This document shows positions 1 through 5,144 of a stretch of DNA of 7,987 bases, piece by piece. Under the pieces are notes generated by a model. That model searched no databases. It was given only the letters and a program-made list of their open reading frames with translations, and was not told the DNA's origin. The first letter of the stretch is position 1; every line of letters starts with the position of its first letter. The position numbers and the translations under genes are program-made. Source of the stretch: an uncultured Eubacteriales bacterium (GTDB lineage: Bacteria; Bacillota; Clostridia; Oscillospirales; Butyricicoccaceae); contig CATJIY010000060.1 of NCBI GenBank assembly GCA_949740695.1, positions 1 through 7,987 of the forward strand, given 5' to 3'.

Positions 1-273
1 CGCCAAAACCGCCGCCCGTTCAATCACCGCCGCCCCTTCCACGCTCAGTGCCGCCGGCCCTTCCACTGATTGCCCCGGCCCCAGCCGCCGCAAAATAGCC
101 CGCTCTACACGAAGGGAAAGCCCCTCCCAGCTGGGGGGAAGGGCCGTTTCTTCTTCCAGCGCCCCCAGAAGCAAATGCTCCGGTCCAATCCGGCTATGAG
201 AAAGTTCCTTTGCCGCCTGATAGGCGCGCACCAGCGCCCGCTGGCCGCTTTGCGAAAACCGCCGTTCCATCAT
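1..273 (-). CDS. Clp N-domain protein, ClpC-like ATPase (5' part only)
   Basis: The first 91 codons of a gene that continues past the left edge. The visible protein begins MMERRFSQSGQRAL and matches the Clp repeat (N) domain. Residues 29-39 read IGPEHLLLGAL, the hallmark of the first repeat, and residues about 77-91 (LSVEGAAVIERAAVLA) match the start of the second. In ClpC/ClpA this domain binds adaptors and substrates ahead of two AAA+ modules that unfold proteins for ClpP. The AAA+ modules are outside the window, so a stand-alone Clp-N protein is equally possible. The start is one of two adjacent ATGs (271-273 or 268-270); the first overlaps the stop codon of a small upstream ORF, suggesting translational coupling, and no strong ribosome binding site precedes it. 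The usual clpC neighbours mcsA, mcsB and ctsR are not upstream. The family is fairly sure; the exact member is not. Confidence 0.8.
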   Translation of the reverse strand, partial: MMERRFSQSGQRALVRAYQAAKELSHSRIGPEHLLLGALEEETALPPSWEGLSLRVERAILRRLGPGQSVEGPAALSVEGAAVIERAAVLA

Positions 274-389
274 GCCTTAGTCTGGGGAGCAACAAACCGG
301 TTTTCGTGCTGAACCGACATGGTCACCCGGCTGCCGTCGGCCTGCCATTGCTCCGGCCGGGATTTTGGGTTTTCTTTCATTTCCATCAT
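270..389 (-). CDS. small ORF (39 codons) overlapping the Clp gene start, function unknown
   Basis: A short reading frame of 39 codons plus TGA, beginning MMEMKENPKSRPEQW and ending APQTKA. A good Shine-Dalgarno (GGAGG, minus strand, 402-398) lies 8 bases before the ATG at 389-387. An upstream in-frame ATG at 395-393 is only 2 bases from that site and is therefore less likely. The TGA at 272-270 overlaps the ATG of the Clp-N gene (ATGA), the usual sign of a coupled pair. The product is polar, has no cysteine, no membrane segment and no signal peptide, and resembles no family I recognise. The central stretch DGSRVTMSVQHENRF could form two beta strands. It may be a real small protein or a leader ORF that loads ribosomes for the Clp gene. 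No CtsR-type operator or convincing minus-strand promoter was seen between 403 and 520. Confidence 0.45.
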   Translation of the reverse strand: MMEMKENPKSRPEQWQADGSRVTMSVQHENRFVAPQTKA

Positions 390-462
390 ATCCATCGCCT
401 CCAAATGATAGGCTTTCCAAAAAAGTACCGATTATTTCCCTTGAGAGTTGTGGAATTAGGCA

Positions 463-490
463 TTGCATTTTTCATTTTTTCTGGTACAAT
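463..490 (+). promoter_or_regulatory. sigma-A-type promoter of the ferredoxin gene
   Basis: The -35 element TTGCAT (463-468) and the -10 element TACAAT (485-490) are separated by 16 bases. A TG at 482-483 makes an extended -10. The region is AT-rich against GC-rich surroundings. Transcription would begin near 497, leaving a leader of under 30 bases before the ferredoxin start. Confidence 0.7.
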
Positions 491-523
491 AAAGGAAGAT
501 CAATATTAGGAGGTGCTTTACTT

Positions 524-691
524 ATGGCATACAAAATTTCTGACGCCTGTGTCGGTTGCGGTACCTGCGCCGGCGCTTGCCCCGTTGGCGCGATTAAGGA
601 CGCTGGCGGCAAGTATGAGATTGATGAGAACGCTTGCGTGAGCTGCGGTACCTGCGCTGGTGCTTGCCCTGTGGGCGCGATCTCCGAATAA
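524..691 (+). CDS. 2[4Fe-4S] clostridial-type ferredoxin
   Basis: A 55-residue soluble electron carrier. Cysteines 9, 12, 15, 19 and 38, 41, 44, 48 form two CxxCxxCxxxCP motifs. In the known fold each motif lends three cysteines to one cluster and its fourth to the other. Length and layout are typical of low-potential ferredoxins that serve pyruvate:ferredoxin oxidoreductase, hydrogenase and Rnf-type enzymes in anaerobes. The start at 524 follows AGGAGG (508-513) at 10 bases; the longer upstream frame has no such site and would precede the promoter. The gene is monocistronic, bounded by its own promoter and terminator. The two halves are unusually alike: residues 8-24 and 37-53 differ at one position only (Gly11 versus Ser40). 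Which oxidoreductase it serves cannot be told from this context. Confidence 0.95.
   Translation: MAYKISDACVGCGTCAGACPVGAIKDAGGKYEIDENACVSCGTCAGACPVGAISE
557..682 (+). repeat. internal duplication within the ferredoxin gene
   Basis: Two 39-base copies, at 557-595 and 644-682, lie 87 bases (29 codons) apart in the same frame. They agree at 34 of 39 positions, and all five differences are third-position synonymous changes (gcc/gct, ggc/ggt, ccc/cct, gtt/gtg, att/atc). Both encode CGTCAGACPVGAI. The ancient half-molecule duplication of bacterial ferredoxins is known; this level of identity suggests homogenisation or strong constraint. Confidence 0.85.
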
Positions 692-710
692 TCTCTGCCA
701 AACTTTTAAA

Positions 711-743
711 AACGGCTCCCGTTGTGTGCGGGAGCTGTTTTTT
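711..743 (+). terminator. intrinsic terminator after the ferredoxin gene
   Basis: An 11-base-pair stem (711-721 with 729-739, one G-U pair, core GGCTCCCG/CGGGAGCT) with a 7-base loop, followed by a T run at 738-743. It lies about 20 bases after the ferredoxin stop codon. Confidence 0.9.
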
Positions 744-833
744 ATGGTTGTTTGTTTTTCGGTTTATACCGCTTTTTGTCTGCCACCTCCTCCGATTTTT
801 CTTTCTTTATTGATCGATTTTCGCAGGTTTTTC

Positions 834-862
834 TTGCTTTTTCCCCGGTTTTCACCTATAGT
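834..862 (+). promoter_or_regulatory. probable promoter of the racemase gene
   Basis: TTGCTT (834-839) and TATAGT (857-862) are separated by 17 bases, a good sigma-A layout. Transcription would begin near 869, giving a leader of roughly 85 bases before the racemase start. The T-rich stretch at 744-842 between the ferredoxin terminator and this promoter shows no other feature. Confidence 0.55.
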
Positions 863-871
863 AAAGATAAT

Positions 872-907
872 GCGGGCCTCTGCCAAAGTTTCTGGAAGCC
901 GGTCCGC
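872..907 (+). promoter_or_regulatory. leader hairpin at the predicted 5' end of the racemase mRNA
   Basis: GCGGGCC (872-878) pairs with GGTCCGC (901-907) over 7 base pairs with one G-U. Inside, CCA (883-885) can pair with TGG (893-895). The stem starts within a few bases of the predicted transcription start, so it could stabilise the mRNA 5' end. There is no T-run to make it a terminator, and it matches no riboswitch class I know. Confidence 0.35.
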
Positions 908-954
908 TTACAGGCCTGATGCTTGGGCCGCACATCCTCAAAGGAGCTGTACTT

Positions 955-1656
955 ATGAAAAAAACCATTGGTATTTTAGGCGGAATGGGTCCATTAGCCA
1001 CCGCCGACCTGTTCCGTAAAATCGTATTGATGACCGAAGCTGGCTGCGACAACGATCATATCCGTATCTATATTGACGATAACAGTCAGATTCCCGACCG
1101 CACCGCCGCTATTTTATCGGGCGGAACCGACCCGGTTCCGCAAATGAGCGATGCGCTGCGCCATCTGGAGGCCTGCGGCGCCAGCTGTATTATCATGCCT
1201 TGCAATACCGCTCATTATTTCCTGCCCCAGCTGCAAGCGCAGACCCAAATTCCTTTTATCAGTATGCTGGCCGAAACCGCCAAGGCCTGCGCTATGCGTT
1301 TTCCAGGGAAAACCGCCTGCGTTCTGGCCACCCGGGGAACGCTGGCCTCTGGTCTGTATGAACGGGCGTTGGAAGCCGAACACGTTTCTTGCATCCTACC
1401 CGACGAGGCCCAACGAGACACCTTGATGTATGCTATCTATGACTGTGTCAAAGGAGGTAAACCACTGGAAACCGTTCGCCGCCCCATGGAGCAACTGCTT
1501 GCCGATCTAACCGCCCAAGGAGCCGATTACTTCATCCTGGGTTGCACTGAACTGCCCATCGTGGCCCAGGAGCTAAACCTAACCGGCCAGTTTATCGACC
1601 CCACCTCCGAGCTAGCCCGAGCAGCCATCACTTTCTGCGGCTATTCGGTGAAATAA
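955..1656 (+). CDS. aspartate/glutamate racemase family protein
   Basis: A 233-residue cytoplasmic enzyme of the PLP-independent Asp/Glu racemase family, of typical length. It opens with the family signature KTIGILGGMGPLAT. The two catalytic cysteines sit in their expected contexts: Cys83 in MPCNTAHYF and Cys197 in LGCTELPI. In the family these act as the acid/base pair that inverts the alpha carbon. The substrate-loop-like DDNSQIPDRT lies at 41-50. The likely role is D-aspartate or another D-amino acid for the cell wall or scavenging. It resembles the RacX/YgeA/aspartate racemase branch more than MurI, but the substrate cannot be fixed from sequence. The start at 955 follows AAGGAG (941-946) by 8 bases; an in-frame ATG at 919 has no such site. 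A transporter gene follows after 109 bases with no visible terminator. Confidence 0.9.
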   Translation: MKKTIGILGGMGPLATADLFRKIVLMTEAGCDNDHIRIYIDDNSQIPDRTAAILSGGTDPVPQMSDALRHLEACGASCIIMPCNTAHYFLPQLQAQTQIPFISMLAETAKACAMRFPGKTACVLATRGTLASGLYERALEAEHVSCILPDEAQRDTLMYAIYDCVKGGKPLETVRRPMEQLLADLTAQGADYFILGCTELPIVAQELNLTGQFIDPTSELARAAITFCGYSVK

Positions 1657-1765
1657 CCGCTCCATGTTTCGCACTGGAAAACCTGTCCGCCCTCAGCTGC
1701 GTCCCCCTCCCCAACCTTCTTTACTGCCGAAAATAATAAAAACAAAAGAAAGTTGGTAAATCTAT

Positions 1766-2662
1766 ATGTGGTTTTGGTTCGCGCTGGCGGCGCTGCTCTG
1801 TTGGAGCGGTTCCGATCTCTTTTCAAAAATCGGATGCAGTGATCAAAAGGATCATAACAGCCATTTGAAAATGGTGATGATGGTAGGCTTGGTCATGGGT
1901 ATCCATGCCGCTTATGAAATCTTTGTGAGCGGCGTCTCCATCACTATGGAAGCCATTCTAACCTATCTGCCGGTATCTCTGCTGTATATCGGCTCCATGA
2001 CTTTGGGATATTTGGGGCTGCGGTATATCGAGCTTTCCATTTCCTCTCCCATCTGCAATTCCTCTGGCGCTATCGTAGCAATTCTCTGCCTTTGCACCGG
2101 AGACCGGTTGGTGGGACTCCAATATTTAGGAGTGGTCCTGGTGTGCTTTGGTGTGATTGCCTTGGGCGTGGTGGAAATGCGGGAGGACGACCAGCTCCGG
2201 CTGGAGCGGCAAAAGGCCTGTAACATGAAATATACCAAAAGCTTTTTGGCCTTGCTCCTACCCGTCTTATACTGCCTGCTGGATGCGCTGGGAACCTTTG
2301 CCGACGGCATCGTTTTGGAGCGGCTGGACGAGGACGTAGCCAATGTAGCCTATGAACTGACCTTCCTCTTCGCTGCGGTGGTGTGCTTTATCATCGTCTG
2401 TGTCATCAAAAAAGATAAACTCACCATCCCCCACGAAGGGCCAAAGCTCATCGGCGCATGTTTCGAAACCGCCGGCCAGTTTGCCTACATTTATGCCATA
2501 GCCTCCAACACTGCTATGGCCGCTCCTATGATTTCTGCCTATTGCGCAGTATCGGTGCTGTGGAGCCGCATTTTTCTCAAGGAAAAACTCAGCTGGAAGC
2601 ACTATCTCACCATCGCCGCAGCGGTAGCCGGCATTGTGATTTTGGGTGTATTTGACGCCTAA
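1766..2662 (+). CDS. EamA/DMT-superfamily transporter
   Basis: A 298-residue integral membrane protein with about ten hydrophobic helices in two halves, as in the drug/metabolite transporter superfamily. Helices fall near residues 3-22, 36-55, 65-85, 91-111, 115-136, then 158-176, 190-213, 227-246, 249-270 and 276-296. A charged linker at about 138-156 (rich in Asp, Glu, Arg and Lys) joins the halves. The end of the second half (APMISAYCAVSVLW, then FLKEKLSWKHY and a glycine-rich last helix) is typical of EamA domains. Members export amino acids, metabolites or drugs; the substrate here is unknown. The start is chosen because it gives a complete first helix (MWFWFALAALLCW). The ribosome binding site is poor, with only weak purines (about 1746-1752) too far upstream, so expression may rest on read-through from the racemase gene. 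An amino acid substrate would fit that neighbour but is a guess. Confidence 0.85.
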   Translation: MWFWFALAALLCWSGSDLFSKIGCSDQKDHNSHLKMVMMVGLVMGIHAAYEIFVSGVSITMEAILTYLPVSLLYIGSMTLGYLGLRYIELSISSPICNSSGAIVAILCLCTGDRLVGLQYLGVVLVCFGVIALGVVEMREDDQLRLERQKACNMKYTKSFLALLLPVLYCLLDALGTFADGIVLERLDEDVANVAYELTFLFAAVVCFIIVCVIKKDKLTIPHEGPKLIGACFETAGQFAYIYAIASNTAMAAPMISAYCAVSVLWSRIFLKEKLSWKHYLTIAAAVAGIVILGVFDA

Positions 2663-2678
2663 TCGGATTAATAAACTG

Positions 2679-2708
2679 CCCCCGGAGGAATATCCTCCGG
2701 GGGATTTT
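2679..2708 (+). terminator. strong intrinsic terminator after the transporter gene
   Basis: A perfect 10-base-pair GC-rich stem (CCCCCGGAGG at 2679-2688 with CCTCCGGGGG at 2694-2703), extendable by one A-T pair to a 3-base loop, followed by ATTTT. It lies 16 bases after the stop codon. On the minus strand the same hairpin is followed by the T-rich GCAGTTTATTAA, so it may also stop transcription arriving from glmS, for which no nearer terminator is evident. Confidence 0.85.
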
Positions 2709-2751
2709 GCATTGACGTTTCGAGGGAGAAAAATTTCCGCTCGAGGCGGTG

Positions 2752-2787
2752 TTGACAAAGCTCCGCTCTGCTTAAATATTTTATAAT
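2752..2787 (+). promoter_or_regulatory. promoter-like elements with unusual spacing between convergent genes
   Basis: A perfect TTGACA (2752-2757) and a perfect TATAAT (2782-2787) occur on the plus strand but 24 bases apart, too far for a standard sigma-A promoter. TATTTT (2777-2782) at 19 bases is a weaker alternative. A transcript from here would run antisense into the 3' end of glmS. No ORF or RNA gene was recognised between 2709 and 2872. Confidence 0.2.
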
Positions 2788-2872
2788 CTCGCGGACTCCA
2801 TCTTCCAACGGAACATTGTAATGATCTTCTCTTTGCTAAAGCTTAAGAATGTGCGCCTCCCAGCCTTTTCCC

Positions 2873-4702
2873 TCACTCCACTGTAACGCTTTTTGCCAAA
2901 TTCCGTGGCTTATCCACATCACATCCCCGCATCACAGCGGTATAATATCCTAACAGCTGCATAGGCAAGATGGAGAGCGACGGGGATAGCAGCGGCGGAC
3001 AAATCGGCGCCCGCACCAGATGGTCACAAAATTCCGGGTTCTCCCGCAAGGCTGGGTCATTTGTCACCAAAATCACACTAGCGCCTCGGGCCTTCACTGA
3101 TTTTACATTCGAAAGCGTCTTTCCTGTAAGAGTCGGATCACAAGCCAAAGCAATCACCAGCGTTCCCGGCTCAATGAGCGAGATCGGCCCATGCTTCAGT
3201 TCTCCGGCGGCATAAGCCTCGCTGTGAATATAAGAAAGCTCCTTCAGTTTGAGAGACGCCTCCTGGCAGGCCGAATAGTCGGTCCCCCGGCCGATAAAAA
3301 ACATACTCTGGCGGTTGGCGTATAAAGACGCTAAATGCTGCATCTGCTCTCGACATTCTAACATCTGTTCCAACAGCCTAGGCAGCTCCCCCACCTGTTT
3401 ACACCACTGGCGCGCTTCCTCTTCCCCCAATGTTCCCCGGGCCAACCCAGTCCGTATCGCCATCAAGTAAAGGGCGGCCAACTGAGCCGAATAAGCTTTG
3501 GTCGTCGCCACTGAAATTTCCGGTCCCGCCCAAGTATAGAGCACCCCATCAGCTTCCCGGGCGATAGAAGAGGAAACTACATTGACCACTGCCACCGTTT
3601 GGGCGCCTTTTTTCTTTGCCAGCCGTAAAGCGGCCAGGGTGTCGGCAGTTTCCCCCGATTGGCTGATAACTACACAAAGGTCCTCCGGCCCGATAATCGG
3701 CTCTCCGTACCGAAATTCCGAAGCTACCTGAGCGCTCACCGGCACCCGCGCAAGCCGTTCCAGCAGCTGCTTGCCCACTAGACCAGCATGGAGAGCGCTG
3801 CCGCAGGCGGTGATATGAATGGTCCGGGCCTTTCGCAACATATCATCGGTCAGGCCTTCCTCTGCCAATTGGGGCAGGCCGTTTTTCAATCGTGGAGTGA
3901 TGGTATCCTGTACCGCCTTGGGCTGCTCACAGATCTCCTTCATCATAAAATGCTCATAACCGCCTTTTTCCGCTGCAGAAATATCCCAAGTGACCCGCTC
4001 GATTTTCGGCGCAACCGGCGCGCCCCACTGATCTACGATCTCTATCTTTCCTGCGGTAATTTTCGCTACTTGATAATCGGACAATACGATATATTCCCGT
4101 GTCACCGCCAAAATGGCAGGAATATCTGAGGCAATCATGGTTTCTCCCTGCCCCAGCCCAATAATCAGCGGATTATCCCGCCGGGTGCACACTAACTGGC
4201 CTGGCGCATCAGCAGTAATCACCCCTAGAGCGTAAGACCCCCGCAGGCGCTTCACAGTCTCCCCCAAGGCGGCTACCGCATCTCCCTGATAATACATCTG
4301 AAAAAGATGGGCCACCACCTCGCTATCCGTCTGCGTGCGGATGGTAAAACCCGCTTTTTGCAGCATTTCTCGCAGCTCCAGATAATTTTCAATGATTCCA
4401 TTGTGTACCAGGGCCACCCGGCCGTTATCACTAATATGGGGGTGCGCGTTTATGTCAGACGGCTCTCCATGGGTTGCCCAGCGGGTGTGTCCAATACCAC
4501 AACAAGCTGAAAACGGCCCCTCTGCTTCCAGCTTTTCTTCCAAATTGGCAATCCTTCCTCGGGTTTTAATCACCCGCAAAGAGCCTTGCTCCAGCAGGGC
4601 CATTCCTGCGGAGTCATAGCCCCGGTATTCCAGCCGGTAAAGCCCCTGCAGCAACAAAGGCGCCGCAGAACGGCTCCCTGCAAAGCCAACAATTCCACAC
4701 AT
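2873..4702 (-). CDS. glmS: glutamine-fructose-6-phosphate aminotransferase (isomerizing)
   Basis: Converts fructose-6-phosphate and glutamine to glucosamine-6-phosphate and glutamate, the first committed step to UDP-GlcNAc and peptidoglycan. The 609-residue length matches the family. The N-terminal class II glutaminase domain starts MCGIVGF with the nucleophile Cys2 (Met1 is removed in the family), then GHTRWATHG (71-79), NGIIENY (101-107) and TQTDSE (123-128). The linker has GGYEHFMMKEI (247-257). Two SIS sugar-isomerase domains follow, with ACGSALHAG (299-307) and SQSGETADT (347-355). The C-terminus ends DKPRNLAKSVTVE; Lys604 is the counterpart of the catalytic Lys603 of the E. coli enzyme. 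AGGAG (4715-4711) lies 8 bases before the ATG. The gene follows glmM in the same direction and is preceded by a glmS ribozyme. No terminator is visible immediately after its stop codon. Confidence 0.98.
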   Translation of the reverse strand: MCGIVGFAGSRSAAPLLLQGLYRLEYRGYDSAGMALLEQGSLRVIKTRGRIANLEEKLEAEGPFSACCGIGHTRWATHGEPSDINAHPHISDNGRVALVHNGIIENYLELREMLQKAGFTIRTQTDSEVVAHLFQMYYQGDAVAALGETVKRLRGSYALGVITADAPGQLVCTRRDNPLIIGLGQGETMIASDIPAILAVTREYIVLSDYQVAKITAGKIEIVDQWGAPVAPKIERVTWDISAAEKGGYEHFMMKEICEQPKAVQDTITPRLKNGLPQLAEEGLTDDMLRKARTIHITACGSALHAGLVGKQLLERLARVPVSAQVASEFRYGEPIIGPEDLCVVISQSGETADTLAALRLAKKKGAQTVAVVNVVSSSIAREADGVLYTWAGPEISVATTKAYSAQLAALYLMAIRTGLARGTLGEEEARQWCKQVGELPRLLEQMLECREQMQHLASLYANRQSMFFIGRGTDYSACQEASLKLKELSYIHSEAYAAGELKHGPISLIEPGTLVIALACDPTLTGKTLSNVKSVKARGASVILVTNDPALRENPEFCDHLVRAPICPPLLSPSLSILPMQLLGYYTAVMRGCDVDKPRNLAKSVTVE

Positions 4703-4729
4703 ATCAAAAACTCCTGTTCTCTTAACATC

Positions 4730-4760
4730 GGACTGAGATGCGTTTTTTCCTCCCCAGTCC
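4730..4760 (-). promoter_or_regulatory. hairpin just upstream of the glmS ribosome binding site
   Basis: GGACTG (minus strand 4760-4755) pairs with CAGTCC (4735-4730) around an A-rich loop, 15 bases before the glmS Shine-Dalgarno. The 5' half of the loop also carries a GGGGAGG sequence that resembles a ribosome binding site but has no start codon at a suitable distance. The role is unknown. Confidence 0.3.
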
Positions 4761-4790
4761 TAGGCTAATCTTCGCTTTCAGGGTATAACC

Positions 4791-4817
4791 AAAAAGGCCC
4801 GCCCGTCGCTCCGGGCG
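4791..4817 (-). terminator. candidate leader terminator between ribozyme and glmS
   Basis: On the minus strand CGCCCG (4817-4812) pairs with CGGGCG (4805-4800) across a 6-base loop, then GGCC, then five Ts (4795-4791). The GGCC before the T run (4799-4796) can pair with GGCC at 4838-4835, which overlaps the ribozyme 3' end. That outer pairing would close the gap between stem and T run, leaving a 17-base bulge on the 5' side. If real it would be a second control point ahead of glmS. It is weaker than the other terminators in the window and could be chance in GC-rich leader sequence. Confidence 0.4.
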
Positions 4818-4836
4818 TACCCTGTTTCCGCGTGGG

Positions 4837-5034
4837 CCGCACTTTGTCCCGCCGGTTACCCAACGGTTTTTCTACGGCTCTTCGCCCCGCGGCGGGACGG
4901 AAGGCATCCGCCGAACCACTGCCCCCGAAGGGGCGGTCTCGATTTTCGCCCGAACAATTCCGCTCTTTGGCGGCCTGCCGTTGGGCAACCTTCTCCTCGT
5001 CCACTGGCCTCCTCCAGCCAGTGCTGGCGCTTCC
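4837..5034 (-). promoter_or_regulatory. glmS ribozyme-riboswitch (glucosamine-6-phosphate-dependent, self-cleaving)
   Basis: The leader of glmS carries conserved glmS ribozyme core strings in order (minus strand): the cleavage-site motif A/GCGCCAG with predicted cleavage between 5031 and 5030; stem P1 as CACTGGC/GCCAGTG (5023-5017 with 5008-5002); GACGAGG (5001-4995); ATCGA (4943-4939); TTCGGCGGATG (4915-4905); and GGACAAAG near the 3' end (about 4849-4842). GAAGG (4993-4989) can pair with CCTTC after the GGCGGATG motif. A P3-like hairpin CGTCCCG/CGGGGCG (4899-4893 with 4889-4883) follows. In characterised examples glucosamine-6-phosphate is the cofactor for cleavage, after which the mRNA is degraded by RNase J. 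Two peripheral hairpins (about 4986-4948 and 4934-4921) appear inserted relative to the compact consensus as I recall it. The 3' boundary is approximate. Confidence 0.88.
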
Positions 5035-5065
5035 TTTTCCTCCTTTCCACCATTGCTATCTATAT

Positions 5066-5102
5066 AAAAAGCAGAGAGGTGCGCCATTCGCCCACCCCTC
5101 TG
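5066..5102 (-). terminator. intrinsic terminator after glmM
   Basis: On the minus strand CAGAGGGGTG (5102-5093) pairs with CACCTCTCTG (5081-5072) over 10 base pairs with one G-U, with a short loop, followed by C and five Ts (5070-5066). It lies about 40 bases after the glmM stop and about 35 bases before the ribozyme cleavage site. It separates glmM from glmS, so glmS needs read-through or a promoter that I could not identify between 5065 and 5031. Confidence 0.85.
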
Positions 5103-5144
5103 GCATGGACTGTTCCTTTGACAACTTCCGTATGTTCGGAGCCT

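Noticed and set aside
277..468. Minus-strand reading frame of 63 codons overlapping the small ORF
   Set aside because: It uses a different frame, has no ribosome binding site at its start, and runs past the GGAGG site that serves the 39-codon ORF.
919..954. Upstream ATG extending the racemase by 12 residues
   Set aside because: The ATG at 955 has AAGGAG at 8 bases and begins the conserved racemase N-terminus; the upstream one has no ribosome binding site.
2267..2758. Minus-strand reading frame of 163 codons
   Set aside because: It is antisense to the transporter gene and runs straight through its terminator hairpin; the translation shows no domain and the plus-strand membrane protein is clearly the real gene.
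4765..5053. Three minus-strand reading frames of 65-79 codons in the glmS leader
   Set aside because: They coincide with the structured ribozyme, are arginine- and glycine-rich, and overlap each other in different frames. The AAAGGAGG upstream of the ribozyme is not backed by a conserved protein.
5125..5138. Partial LexA-like box (CGAACATACG on the minus strand) after glmM
   Set aside because: Only the first ten of fourteen positions fit the Gram-positive LexA consensus, the second half-site is missing, and the position downstream of glmM suits no SOS promoter.
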